A DNA stretch of 64,000 bases from Nocardia sp. NBC_00416 (lineage in GTDB: Bacteria > Actinomycetota > Actinomycetes > Mycobacteriales > Mycobacteriaceae): the NCBI RefSeq assembly GCF_036032445.1, contig NZ_CP107932.1, positions 1,304,501 through 1,368,500 on the forward strand. Reading direction: 5' to 3'. Below are positions 44,860-53,894 of this stretch, piece by piece. Position numbers and translations under genes: made by a program. Numbering within the stretch: position 1 is the stretch's first letter; every line of letters begins with the position of its first letter. The notes under the pieces are model-generated. The model had not been told where the DNA came from, did no database searches, and worked only from the letters and a program-made list of their open reading frames with translations.

Positions 44860-45774
44860 TCACGCGCCCTTACGTGTTCTTTTGTCCGCGGTCTTCTTCG
44901 GTGCGGCCTTTTTCGGTGCGGTCTTCTTCTGGGTGGTTTTCCGGGACGCCGAACCCGAGGTTTTCCGCGCTGTACCGGACTCGCCGCCGTGGGCGCCGCT
45001 GGCCTCCAGGCTGCGTTGCAGGGCGGCCACGAGATCGACCACTTCGGCGTCGGTCGCCGCGGACTCCGCCTCGGGGCGTTCGGGCGCTCGGCCTTCGCCG
45101 CTGGCGATCGCCTCGTCCAGCAGGCGCTGGAGTTCGATTCGGTATTCGTCGGTGTACTGGTCCGGATCGAAATCCTCCGACATCGATTCGACCAGCGTTT
45201 CGGCCATCTTGATCTCCTGGGGCCGCGGCGCCGTGGCGTCCTCCAGGGATTCGAACGACACCGACCGCACCTCGTCGGGCCACAGCAGCGTCTGCAGGAT
45301 CAGCATGCCGTCCCGGACCCGCATCGCGGCCAGTCGCGTCTTCTGTCGCAAGGTGAAATGCACCAGCGCGGTCCGGTCGATGCGGTCGAGGGTCGCGGCC
45401 AGCAGCACGTACGCCTTGGGTGTGTTCGAATCCGGTTCGAGGTAGTAGGTCTTGTCGTAGAGGATCGGGTCGATCTGGTCCGACGGGACGAATTGCAGAA
45501 CGGGGACCTCGTGTTTCTCGGCCACCGGCAGTTTGGCGAAGTCGTCGTCGGTGAGGACGACTTTGTCGCCGTCGGGCGATTCGTATTGTTTATCGATATC
45601 GGCGAACTGGACGGATTGCCCGCAGACAGTGCACACGCGGTCGTATTTGATCCGACCGCCGTCCTTGGCGTGGACCTGGTGAAATTTGATGTCGTGGTCC
45701 TCGGTGGCGGTGTAGACCTTCACAGGGACGTTCACCAGCCCGAAAGCGATCGAGCCTTTCCAGATTGACCGCAT
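44860..45774 (-). CDS. ku: Ku, non-homologous end-joining DNA-end-binding protein
   Basis: This 304-residue bacterial Ku starts MRSIWKGSIAFGLVNVPVKVY. It contains the ring-forming core with the CTVCG segment, and the C-terminal extension is Lys-rich (KKTAPKKAAPKKTADK), typical of actinobacterial Ku proteins and used in DNA binding and threading. It bridges broken ends and recruits ligase D. Its ATG overlaps the stop of the upstream lycopene cyclase gene (TAATG), so it is translationally coupled to it. No ligD is seen nearby. Confidence 0.95.
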   Translation of the reverse strand: MRSIWKGSIAFGLVNVPVKVYTATEDHDIKFHQVHAKDGGRIKYDRVCTVCGQSVQFADIDKQYESPDGDKVVLTDDDFAKLPVAEKHEVPVLQFVPSDQIDPILYDKTYYLEPDSNTPKAYVLLAATLDRIDRTALVHFTLRQKTRLAAMRVRDGMLILQTLLWPDEVRSVSFESLEDATAPRPQEIKMAETLVESMSEDFDPDQYTDEYRIELQRLLDEAIASGEGRAPERPEAESAATDAEVVDLVAALQRSLEASGAHGGESGTARKTSGSASRKTTQKKTAPKKAAPKKTADKRTRKGA

Positions 45775-46880
45775 TACTCCATGATGACCGAACCGGACGG
45801 TCGGTGCGAGAGGGATCCGACCCCGAGTGTCGCCGCCGTGAGCCGGGCCCGCAGGGCCCCCGGTACCGCGAAAAAGATCCTGGACATGGCGGTGAGCGTG
45901 CCGATCGGATCGTCGCGCCGCGATAAATAGGCGCGTTGCAGTTCGATATCGAGGTCGAAGAAGGCGTCGAAGAAGCGGGGGATATCGCCCGGCGGAAGGG
46001 CCAGCAGAGCACGTGATCCGGCGCACCGGAGCCGGTGGACCGCGCGGGCGGCGGGCGACCATCCGGATCGGCCCGCGGCGACGGCATCGGCCGCCGACAG
46101 CGACGCGGCCACGCTGTAGCCCGTGGCCGGATGCAGATAACCGCCGGCCGCGCCGAACCGCGCCGCGCCGGGCACACCGCCGGCAACCGGGAACCGGACA
46201 CGTTCGACCGGCTCGTCGCCGCGGGATCCGATACCGCGCGCCCGCAGGCGGTGGGTCAGGCGGCGTGCGAGTTCGTCCGGTTCGAGCGCGGGTGCGCCGA
46301 CCAGGCAGGTCTCCTCCAGCAGGACGGTGTCGTCGTTCAGCGGAATCGCGTACAGGAAGGAGGGAGTCGCCCGAGGGTCGGCCCCGTTGTCGGGCCGCCA
46401 GTCCATGAAAAGGGACGGTTCCGGGTGCGCGCTGCGCGGCAGCAGCAGTCCGTACGCCGTCTGCTCGGGGCGGCCGGCCCGGCGCCGGAGCCCGCGCGCG
46501 TCGATCACCCGGCCGGCGCGCAGGGTCCGACCGTCGGCCAGGGTCACGGTGTGCCGGTCGAGCGAGACCGCGCGATCCGGGACCAGGGTTGCCCCGGCGA
46601 GATCCAGTGAATATTGCAGCCGGGAGGTGTCCAGGACGGAATAGGACCGGGCGATCCGATGATCCCGCAGTCCATGGGCGCGGGGTTCGGCGACAGTGGC
46701 CGCGACAGCGGCCGGATCCAGCCAGGCCGGGAGTTCGTCGGACCAAGCGGCATAGGTGGCCCGCCAGCGTCGCCGCGGGTTGGGGTCCACCGCGGTGACG
46801 GTCATTCCGAGCGCGAGGCAGCGGTAGGCCAGCGCCCGCCCGGCCGGGCCGAGTCCGCAGATCGCGATATCGACGGTCAC
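45774..46880 (-). CDS. Lycopene cyclase (CrtL/CrtY-type flavoprotein)
   Basis: This 368-residue enzyme has the N-terminal FAD motif IAICGLGPAGRALA and the cyclase motifs: RATYAAWSDELP, RVIDARGLRRR, FLYAIPLNDDTVLLEETCL and GAAGGYLHPATGYSVA. It converts lycopene to a beta-cyclic carotenoid at the membrane. The gene starts at GTG and is divergent from an MFS exporter. No other carotenoid gene is present. It overlaps ku by one base. Confidence 0.9.
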   Translation of the reverse strand: MTVDIAICGLGPAGRALAYRCLALGMTVTAVDPNPRRRWRATYAAWSDELPAWLDPAAVAATVAEPRAHGLRDHRIARSYSVLDTSRLQYSLDLAGATLVPDRAVSLDRHTVTLADGRTLRAGRVIDARGLRRRAGRPEQTAYGLLLPRSAHPEPSLFMDWRPDNGADPRATPSFLYAIPLNDDTVLLEETCLVGAPALEPDELARRLTHRLRARGIGSRGDEPVERVRFPVAGGVPGAARFGAAGGYLHPATGYSVAASLSAADAVAAGRSGWSPAARAVHRLRCAGSRALLALPPGDIPRFFDAFFDLDIELQRAYLSRRDDPIGTLTAMSRIFFAVPGALRARLTAATLGVGSLSHRPSGSVIME

Positions 46881-47017
46881 CGACGGATCGAATCACGCAG
46901 CGGCCGGGCAGAGAACGGCGGGTGGTGTGATCGTCGCCGGTCGACGCCGCGATGCGGAACAGCGGCGTCGGTCGATCGTGTTACGACTAGGTGAACCGAC
47001 AACCTGGAGGGACCTCG

Positions 47018-48505
47018 ATGACGAACCTGGAGGCGGCGCGGGCCGCACCGGATGCCGGGCGGCGGGCCTGGCTCGGTCTGGCCGTGCTCCTGCTGCCGGT
47101 GCTGCTGGTGTCGATGGATATGTCGGTGCTGTTCCTGGCTCTGCCCAGGCTCACCGCCGACCTCGATCCGACCGCCGCGCAGCAGCTGTGGATCCTCGAT
47201 ATCTACGGGTTCCTCATTGCCGGTCTGCTGATCACCATGGGCAATCTCGGTGACCGGATCGGCCGGCGCAACGTCCTGCTCGCGGGAGCCACGGTGTTCG
47301 GCATCGCCTCGGCGCTCGCGGCGTTCGCCCCGACCGCCGAGGTGCTGATCGCGGCCCGCGCGCTGATGGGGATCGGCGGGGCCACCTTGCTGCCGTCGAG
47401 TCTGGCGCTCATCTCCAGTCTTTTCCTCGACCAGCGGCAACGGTCCACCGCGATCGGTGTGTGGACGGCGTTCTTCGCGGGTGGATCGGCGGTGGGGCCG
47501 ATCATCGGCGGGGTTCTGCTGCACCATTTCTGGTGGGGATCGGTGTTCCTGATCAATGTGCCGGTGCTGCTGGTTCTGCTGGCGTTCGCACCGCTGCTGC
47601 TGCCCGAACACCGGGCCCCGGCACTGGGGCCGCTGGATCTGCCCAGTGTGGCGCTGTCGATCGGCGGCATCCTGCCCGCGGTGTATGCGGTGAAGCGCGT
47701 CGCCGAACACGGGTTCGATATCGAGGCATTGCTGAGTGCCCTGATCGGCGCGGTGGTGCTGACGTTGTTCGTGCGCCGGCAGCGCCGGCTCGCCGAACCG
47801 CTCCTCGATCTGACGCTGTTCGCGCGGGCCAGGTTCTCACTCGCCATCGGATCGAGTACCGCCGGCATGATGTCGCTGGCCGGGCTCAGCTATCTGAGCA
47901 GCATCTGGCTGCAATCGGTGACCGGGCGCGATCCGCTGCAGGCGGCACTGCTCGGGATACCGATGGCGGTCACCGTCTTCATCTTCGCGGTGAACGGATC
48001 GGCGGTGGGGCGCCTGCTCGGTGTGCGTTGGGCATTCGCCGCGGCGCTGCTGGTGGCCGCGGCCGGCAATCTTCTGGTCCTCGGGATCGGCGTCGACGGT
48101 GGCGCGGGTTGGTATGTCGCGGGGTCGGCGATCGCCGGAATCGGCTACGGCGTCGTGTTCACCCTGGTGTCGGAGGTCGCGGTGGCCGCGGTCCCGGCGG
48201 AGCGGGCCGGATCGGCGGTCGGGATCTCGGAAACCAGTTTCGAACTCGGAAACGCCCTGGGTCTGGCGCTGCTGGGTTCGCTGGCGGCGCTGATATTCCG
48301 GTCCGGCGGCGACTTCGCGTCGACGCTGGGCGAGACGATCCAGCGCTACCCGGACGAGTCCGATTTGCTGGCCGCGGCCCGTGGCGCATTCGTTTCCGGC
48401 GCGCACGTATCCATCGCGGTGGGTGCGGGTGTGCTGCTGGTCGTTGCGGCGATCGCCATTGTGGTGGGCAGCGGCGATCGGCCGGAAGGTTCGGGCCGAG
48501 GATGA
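47018..48505 (+). CDS. MFS transporter, DHA2 (14-helix) drug exporter
   Basis: This 495-residue protein begins with LLPVLLVSMDMSVLFLALPRL, typical of the DHA2/SmvA family. It then shows LWILDIYGFLIAGLLITMGNLGDRIGRR (motif A), LMGIGGATLLPSSLALI and GPIIGGVLLHHFWWGSVF (motif C region). It exports cationic or hydrophobic compounds. GGAGGG lies six bases before ATG 47018; the frame begins 27 bases earlier. A hairpin follows the stop. Confidence 0.93.
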   Translation: MTNLEAARAAPDAGRRAWLGLAVLLLPVLLVSMDMSVLFLALPRLTADLDPTAAQQLWILDIYGFLIAGLLITMGNLGDRIGRRNVLLAGATVFGIASALAAFAPTAEVLIAARALMGIGGATLLPSSLALISSLFLDQRQRSTAIGVWTAFFAGGSAVGPIIGGVLLHHFWWGSVFLINVPVLLVLLAFAPLLLPEHRAPALGPLDLPSVALSIGGILPAVYAVKRVAEHGFDIEALLSALIGAVVLTLFVRRQRRLAEPLLDLTLFARARFSLAIGSSTAGMMSLAGLSYLSSIWLQSVTGRDPLQAALLGIPMAVTVFIFAVNGSAVGRLLGVRWAFAAALLVAAAGNLLVLGIGVDGGAGWYVAGSAIAGIGYGVVFTLVSEVAVAAVPAERAGSAVGISETSFELGNALGLALLGSLAALIFRSGGDFASTLGETIQRYPDESDLLAAARGAFVSGAHVSIAVGAGVLLVVAAIAIVVGSGDRPEGSGRG

Positions 48506-48513
48506 TCCACGGT

Positions 48514-48551
48514 GGTGGGTGGGCGAGCCCGGAGCGGCCCGCCCACCCACC
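48514..48551. terminator. Hairpin between convergent genes
   Basis: Arms GGTGGGTGGGC and GCCCACCCACC form a perfect 11-bp stem around 16 bases. The hairpin starts nine bases after the MFS stop and ends before the convergent glycine-zipper gene, so it can stop both transcripts. Confidence 0.65.
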
Positions 48552-48557
48552 GGGTGG

Positions 48558-49436
48558 CTACTGCGCGGGCGGCTCGCCGTACGGCGCGGCGGCGAAACCG
48601 TCGGCCGCCCCGATGGCGCCACCGATGGCGCCACCGATGGCCGCGGCCGGTGCGGCGATCACCGCGTACCCGATGGCCGCACCGAGGACGGGGCCGATGA
48701 CCAGGCCGATCGGGAGGAAGGGGATCCCCGAGATGAATCCCGCGACCGCACCGACCATGGCCGAGGTACCCGCGATCGGCGAGGACAGGGTGTTGCCGAC
48801 CGACGCGCCGATGGCGGCAGAACCCAGTGTCTGGGCCGCGATCCGGTCCGACCGGCTGCGCTCGACGCCCACCGAATCAAGGAAGGTCGCGAGCTGGGCC
48901 TCGGTCTGGGCCGCGCCCGTGTTGATCTCGCGGACATCGAAGGGCGCGTCCATCTCGACATTGCCGATCCGCAGCTTGCCGGGTGGCGCCTCGATCGGCG
49001 CGACCGGTGCGACCGGTTCGGGAGCGTGCAGGGCGCCCTGGGGTGCGAGATAGGCGTGATTCGGCAGCGGGCGGGTGGCCGGGTTCGTGAGGGCCGGCGG
49101 TGGTGCCGGCTCCGCGACCGCGGTGAGTGGCGGGAACACGGGGGCCGCCGGTGCGACGTGGGTGTACGGCGCGGTTGCCGCGGTGATCGTATCGGTGGCC
49201 GACTGGACGGCGCCCCGGGCCGCCTCCTGCAGCATGGTGGTGCCCGTCCGGAACTGATCGGCGGGGTTCGGGGCCGGCAGGGCGGCGGGGATCGGGGATG
49301 ACGCGGGTGGGGCGGGGAGTACTTCGGCATTGGCCGTGCCGGCGCCGATCAGTGTCGCGATGAGCGGGATGGCGCCCGCCGCGACGACCGATCCGGCGGC
49401 GCGCCGGGACGGACCGGTTGCCCTGTGCTTACCCAT
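48558..49436 (-). CDS. Secreted glycine-zipper protein, paralogue 2
   Basis: This 292-residue exported protein has the signal peptide AAGSVVAAGAIPLIATLIGA ... ANAE, then a Pro/Ala-rich region with YLAPQGALHAPEPVAPVAPI, then TEAQLATFLDSVGVERSRSDR, then the Gly-zipper tail (IGPVLGAAIGYAVIA ... IGGAIGGAIGAADG). It is a close paralogue of 49658-50530 and a more distant one of 35387-36256. The role is unknown. Confidence 0.82.
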   Translation of the reverse strand: MGKHRATGPSRRAAGSVVAAGAIPLIATLIGAGTANAEVLPAPPASSPIPAALPAPNPADQFRTGTTMLQEAARGAVQSATDTITAATAPYTHVAPAAPVFPPLTAVAEPAPPPALTNPATRPLPNHAYLAPQGALHAPEPVAPVAPIEAPPGKLRIGNVEMDAPFDVREINTGAAQTEAQLATFLDSVGVERSRSDRIAAQTLGSAAIGASVGNTLSSPIAGTSAMVGAVAGFISGIPFLPIGLVIGPVLGAAIGYAVIAAPAAAIGGAIGGAIGAADGFAAAPYGEPPAQ

Positions 49437-49486
49437 GGTCGCCTTTCTCCGGAAATTGTCGGTTTGCCCGATATTCGTTCCGGAGG
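49437..49486. repeat. Upstream region conserved between tandem paralogues, copy 1
   Basis: These 50 bases directly before the start of paralogue 2 match 50531-50580 at 44 of 50 positions, including TCGGTTTGCCCGATATT. The match shows that the duplication included the 5' leader and possibly the promoter. Confidence 0.75.
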
Positions 49487-49657
49487 GCCCCGCGGATGGG
49501 ATCGGTCTGTTCAGCGGGCTTGAAATCGCCCCGGTGGAGGAGCTCGTCGGCCGACTCCGCGGGTGCGGCGCAACGGTCCCTCCCCGTGCGATCGGTGCCG
49601 GGATCGCCGATCGTGGGGCACTCGCCCGGCCGGGCGGCTCCGGCCGGGGCGGCGGAT

Positions 49658-50530
49658 CTACTGCGGCACCGGGCCGAAGGGCTGAGCGGTGAAACCGTCG
49701 GTCGCCCCGAACGCGGCCCCGAGCGCGGCGCCGGCGATCACGGCGGGTACCGCGACGACCCCGTAGCCGATCGTCGCACCGAGTACGGGTCCGATCACGA
49801 GTCCCGTCGGCAGGAAGGGGATCCCGGCGACGAATCCGGCGGCCGCGCCGAGCATGGCGAACGGGATGGCCACCGGGGTGGCCACGGCGGTGCCGATCGC
49901 CGCACCTACCAGGGCCGACCCCATGGTCTGCGCCGCGATCCGGTCCGACCGGCTGCGCTCGACGCCGACCGAATCGAGGAAGGTCGCCAGCTGGGCTTCC
50001 GTCTGCGCCGCGCCCTGATTGACCTCTCGGGCGTCGAAAGGCACGGTCATGGTCAGATTGCCGATCCGCAATGTGCCGGGTGGCGCCTCGATCGGCGCGA
50101 CGGGCGTGACCGGTACGGGAGCGTGCAGGGCGCCCTGCGGGGCGAGGTAGGTGTACTCCGGTACGGGCCGGGTGCCCGGTGCCGGATCCGCGACGAGCGG
50201 CGGCGCCGCTACCGCCGGGACCGCCGGGACGGGGTGGGTGTACGGCGCGGTCGCGGCGGTGATCGTATCGGTGGCCGACTGGACGGCGCCCCGGGTCGCC
50301 TCCTGGACCGCGGTGACCGCCGCCTGGAAGGGATCCACGGCCGGGCCGGGGGTCGGCGGGAACAGGTGCACCGGCAGGGCCGGGACGGCAGGGGGCGCGG
50401 GTGGGGCGGGGAGTACTTCGGCTTCGGCCGTGCCGGCGCCGATCAGCGCCGCGATGAGCGGGACGGCGCCCGCCGCGACGACCGATCCGGCAGCGCGCCG
50501 GGTTGCACCGTTAGCTACGTGCTTACCCAT
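49658..50530 (-). CDS. Secreted glycine-zipper protein, paralogue 3
   Basis: This 290-residue protein has the same layout as paralogue 2: basic MGKHVANGATRR start, signal peptide, Pro/Ala region with YLAPQGALHAPVPVTP, core LATFLDSVGVERSRSDR, and a C-terminal Gly/Ala zipper. It differs most in the Pro/Ala-rich region (about 35-110). The two form a tandem pair about 220 bases apart with a conserved leader, pointing to a recent duplication. The role is unknown. Confidence 0.82.
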   Translation of the reverse strand: MGKHVANGATRRAAGSVVAAGAVPLIAALIGAGTAEAEVLPAPPAPPAVPALPVHLFPPTPGPAVDPFQAAVTAVQEATRGAVQSATDTITAATAPYTHPVPAVPAVAAPPLVADPAPGTRPVPEYTYLAPQGALHAPVPVTPVAPIEAPPGTLRIGNLTMTVPFDAREVNQGAAQTEAQLATFLDSVGVERSRSDRIAAQTMGSALVGAAIGTAVATPVAIPFAMLGAAAGFVAGIPFLPTGLVIGPVLGATIGYGVVAVPAVIAGAALGAAFGATDGFTAQPFGPVPQ

Positions 50531-50580
50531 GGTCGCCTCTCTCCGGGATTAGTCGGTTTGCCCGATATTAGCTCCGGAGG
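50531..50580. repeat. Upstream region conserved between tandem paralogues, copy 2
   Basis: These 50 bases precede paralogue 3 and match 49437-49486 at 44 of 50 positions. Confidence 0.75.
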
Positions 50581-50608
50581 AGTGCAATCAATGGGACATC
50601 GGGCCGCT

Positions 50609-52099
50609 TCAGCCGACTTTGCGATCGCCCCCGGGTTTATCGGTGGTCGGCGCGGCGCTGTCCGCCCCGGCTGCGTCGGCCGGGCCCGCGGGCAGGCCGG
50701 GTGGGGGAGTCGGTGGCCGACGACCCGCCGCGCCGCGCACGATCTCCTCGCCTTCCTCGCTGTCGCCGTACACCGCTTCCAGCGCGAGCCGGGCGAAGAT
50801 CCACTGTTCGGTGGCCGCCATCTGACCGCGACTGCGGCCGAGGAAAGTGACGAACCACTGGAAGATCGTGGTGATCCGGCTCCGATAGCCGACCAGGTAG
50901 TACAGGTGCAAACCCAGCCAGGCCAGCCAGGCGATGAATCCGCCGAACTCCAGTTTCCCCACCTGGCAGACGGCGCTGAAGCGCGAGATGGTCGCCATAC
51001 TGCCCTTGTTGAAGTACTTGAACGGTCGCCGCTCCTGCGACGTCTGTTTGCCCGCCAGTTCCGCTTTGATCTGTTTTGCCGCGTAGGTGGCGCCCTGGAT
51101 GGCGCCCTGGGCCTGCCCGGGGACATCGGGCACCGACATCAGGTCGCCGACCACGAAGACGTTCGGGTGTCCCTTGACAGTGAGATCAGGTTCCACCACG
51201 ACCCGTCCGGCCCGATCGACCTCGGTCCCCGTGGACCGTTCGGCCACCATCTTGCCCAGCGGGCTGGCCTGCACCCCGGCCGACCACACCTTGCACGCCG
51301 ACTCGATCCGCCGAGTGGTGCCGTCGGAGTCCTTCACGGTCACGCCGTGCGCGTCCACGTCGGTGACCATGGCGTTCAACTGGATCTCCACGCCCATCGA
51401 TTCCAGCCGGCGCTGAGCTTTGCCGCCCAGCTTGGGACCCATCGGGCCGAGTACCGCGCCCGCGCCCTCCAGCAGGATCACCCGGGCGTCCCGCGGGTCG
51501 ATGTTGTGGAAGGTTCCTTCGAGGGTGCGATCGGCCAGCTCGGCGATCTGGCCCGCCAGTTCGACCCCGGTGGGTCCCGCGCCGACGACGACGAACGTGA
51601 GCAGCCGGTCGCGCTCCTCCTGGGTGCGCGCCACCTCGGCCTGTTCGAACGCGCCGAGGATGCGACCCCGGAGCTCGAGAGCATCGTCGATGGTTTTCAT
51701 ACCCGGTGCGAAGGTGGCGAACTGATCGTTGCCGAAGTACGACTGCTGAGCGCCCGTCGCCAGGATCAGGCTGTCGTACGGAGTGACCGTCGATTCGCCG
51801 AGTAGCACCGAGGTGACGGTGCGGTTGTCCAGGTCGATATCGGTGACTTCGCCCAGCAGGACTTGCGCGTTCTTCTGTTTGCGCAGGACCAGCCGGGTCG
51901 CGGGCGCGATTTCGCCGACCGACAGTATTCCGGTCGCCACCTGGTAGAGCAGCGGCTGGAACAGGTGGGTGGTGGTTTTGGAGATGAGGGTGACATCGAC
52001 GTCGGCCCGTTTGAGGTGCTTGGTACCGAACAGGCCGCCGAAGCCCGAGCCGATCACCACGACGCGATGCCGGCCGTTCCCAACAGGTTGCGTGCTCAT
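50609..52099 (-). CDS. ndh: Type II NADH:quinone oxidoreductase (NDH-2)
   Basis: This 496-residue membrane-attached flavoprotein has the FAD motif VVVIGSGFGGLFG, the NAD motif FVVVGAGPTGVELAG, the second FAD motif VFVVGDLMSVPDVPGQAQ and a C-terminal membrane-binding part (GGFIAWLAWLGLHLYYLVGY). It feeds electrons from NADH to menaquinone without proton pumping. ATG 52099 has GAGGAG upstream; the open frame beyond it is not real. The last 45 residues are a low-complexity Pro/Ala tail. Confidence 0.94.
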   Translation of the reverse strand: MSTQPVGNGRHRVVVIGSGFGGLFGTKHLKRADVDVTLISKTTTHLFQPLLYQVATGILSVGEIAPATRLVLRKQKNAQVLLGEVTDIDLDNRTVTSVLLGESTVTPYDSLILATGAQQSYFGNDQFATFAPGMKTIDDALELRGRILGAFEQAEVARTQEERDRLLTFVVVGAGPTGVELAGQIAELADRTLEGTFHNIDPRDARVILLEGAGAVLGPMGPKLGGKAQRRLESMGVEIQLNAMVTDVDAHGVTVKDSDGTTRRIESACKVWSAGVQASPLGKMVAERSTGTEVDRAGRVVVEPDLTVKGHPNVFVVGDLMSVPDVPGQAQGAIQGATYAAKQIKAELAGKQTSQERRPFKYFNKGSMATISRFSAVCQVGKLEFGGFIAWLAWLGLHLYYLVGYRSRITTIFQWFVTFLGRSRGQMAATEQWIFARLALEAVYGDSEEGEEIVRGAAGRRPPTPPPGLPAGPADAAGADSAAPTTDKPGGDRKVG

Positions 52100-52202
52100 G
52101 GTCGCTCCTCGCCAGCGGTGGGCCGCCTGGTGATCATTTCCTGACAACGCACACGGTAGTAGCAGTACCCCGCTACGACACACCGAGACGCCGGTTGTTC
52201 GC

Positions 52203-52229
52203 TCGTGGTGGTGCGGCAACTCACCACGA
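52203..52229. promoter_or_regulatory. Dyad in the ndh/P450 divergent promoter
   Basis: TCGTGGTG and CACCACGA form a perfect 8-bp inverted repeat with an 11-base spacer. It lies about 104 bases from the ndh start and 115 from the P450 start, suited to a shared regulator. Confidence 0.45.
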
Positions 52230-52343
52230 TAGCCATAACGCCGGGGTCTCGCGGGGAGGCGGGATAATACCGATTCGGTCGAAACGGCTGGTCCGATGCA
52301 ACAAAGACAATACGATGGGTGCTGTCTCTCAGGAGGTTTCGCC

Positions 52344-53828
52344 ATGGTCACCGCCGACCGTGTCGCCACGCGACGAGCGCGTGCGCGCACTGACACCGAG
52401 AACTCGGCGCTCATCGAGATACCGCACAGAAATATCGTGGACCGCCTGCTGTCGACTGTGCCCGAGCGGTCCAGAACATTGGCCACCCCACCGGCGGGCG
52501 GCAACACCCTCGCGGTGAAGGGAGATGCCGGCCTGCCCTATATGGGCCGCACGTTCCACTACATGCGCTGGGGTCCGGCGGAGATGCTGGACAGATACCG
52601 GCGCTTCGGCCCGGTCACCCTCAACAGTTCACTGGGCATGGAGCGGGTGTTCGCCGCCGGACCCGAGGCGCTCGACGAGGTGCTCGGCCGCCGCCGCCGC
52701 GATTTCGGGCAGGGCTGGGACTATTTCATCGGGCCGTTCTTCCGCCGCGGACTGCTGCTGCTCGAATTCGACGAGCACATGTTCCATCGCCGGATCATGC
52801 AACAGGCGTTCACCCGGGAACGTCTCGAAGCGCATCTGTCCGAACTCACCCCGGTCGTCCGCTCGACCATCGGCCGATGGGTGCCGGAGGGGCAGGGGGC
52901 GAGCCGGACGGTGCCGTTGTTCCCTGCGATCAAAGAGCTCGCGCTCGATATCGCCGGGGAGACCTTCATGGCGGTCGAGGTCGGCGCCGAGCGTGCACAG
53001 CTCACCGACGCGTTCGTGGCCTGCACCCATGCCGGGCTCGCGATCGTCCGCCACAACGTCCCGGGCGGGAAATGGCGGGCCGGGCTGCGCGGCCGGAAGG
53101 TGCTCGAGGACTACTTCACCGCGATGCTGCCGCAGAAGCGGCGCAGTGACGCGCCCGACTTCTTCTCCGGCCTGTGTCATGCCCGTGCCGAGGACGGGTC
53201 GGTATTCAGCGACGCCGATGTGGTCAACCATATGATCTTCCTGATCATGGCCGCGCACGATACGACCACGACCACCGCCACCGCGGTCGCCTACTACCTG
53301 GGCAAGCACCCGGAATGGCAGCAGCGGGTGCGCGCGGAAGTGAGGGCGCTGGATCTGGACAACGCGTCGCCGACCATCGCCGACCTGGATGCCCTGCGCA
53401 GTCTGGATCTCGTGGTGAAAGAGAGCCTGCGGCTCATGCCGCCGGTGCCGGGAATGGTGCGCCGCGCCGTCCGCGATACCGAGATCGTCGGCCACTATAT
53501 TCCCGCCGGTACGCCGGTGGATCTCGGCTACCAGGTCAATCACCTGCTCGAGGAGCTCTGGACCGATCCGGAGGTCTTCGATCCGCTCCGGTTCTCCGAA
53601 GAGCGGCGTGAGGACAAATCGCATCGGCTGGCCTGGATGCCCTTCGGTGCCGGTTCGCACAAGTGCATCGGTATGCACTTCGGCACGCTCGAGGTGAAGA
53701 CCGTCATCTCCGCCATGGTGCGTGACTACGAGTGGAGCTTTCCGGAGAACTACCGGATGCCGTGGGGTTTCACCACGATCCCGTTCCCGCGTGACGACGC
53801 GCCGATGCGACTGCGTCGGCTCACCTGA
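52344..53828 (+). CDS. Cytochrome P450
   Basis: This 494-residue P450 has the I-helix AAHDTTTTTA, the K-helix ExxR in KESLR, and the heme-binding loop FGAGSHKCIG with Cys441. The N-terminus is longer than in typical soluble bacterial P450s (about 400-420). The short sequence between ExxR and heme loop and the AHDTT helix resemble the CYP51/CYP120-like groups and some mycobacterial P450s. AGGAGG precedes ATG 52344. The substrate and redox partner are unknown. Confidence 0.93.
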   Translation: MVTADRVATRRARARTDTENSALIEIPHRNIVDRLLSTVPERSRTLATPPAGGNTLAVKGDAGLPYMGRTFHYMRWGPAEMLDRYRRFGPVTLNSSLGMERVFAAGPEALDEVLGRRRRDFGQGWDYFIGPFFRRGLLLLEFDEHMFHRRIMQQAFTRERLEAHLSELTPVVRSTIGRWVPEGQGASRTVPLFPAIKELALDIAGETFMAVEVGAERAQLTDAFVACTHAGLAIVRHNVPGGKWRAGLRGRKVLEDYFTAMLPQKRRSDAPDFFSGLCHARAEDGSVFSDADVVNHMIFLIMAAHDTTTTTATAVAYYLGKHPEWQQRVRAEVRALDLDNASPTIADLDALRSLDLVVKESLRLMPPVPGMVRRAVRDTEIVGHYIPAGTPVDLGYQVNHLLEELWTDPEVFDPLRFSEERREDKSHRLAWMPFGAGSHKCIGMHFGTLEVKTVISAMVRDYEWSFPENYRMPWGFTTIPFPRDDAPMRLRRLT

Positions 53829-53840
53829 TACCGGAACGGA

Positions 53841-53877
53841 AACGCCGGGCTTCCGTGGGTCACGGGAGCCCGGCGTT
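53841..53877. terminator. Bidirectional hairpin terminator
   Basis: Arms AACGCCGGGCT and AGCCCGGCGTT pair perfectly and continue into CCGTG/CACGG. The hairpin lies between the convergent P450 and beta-lactamase-like genes. Confidence 0.8.
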
Positions 53878-53894
53878 GCGGAGCCGACGCCAGT

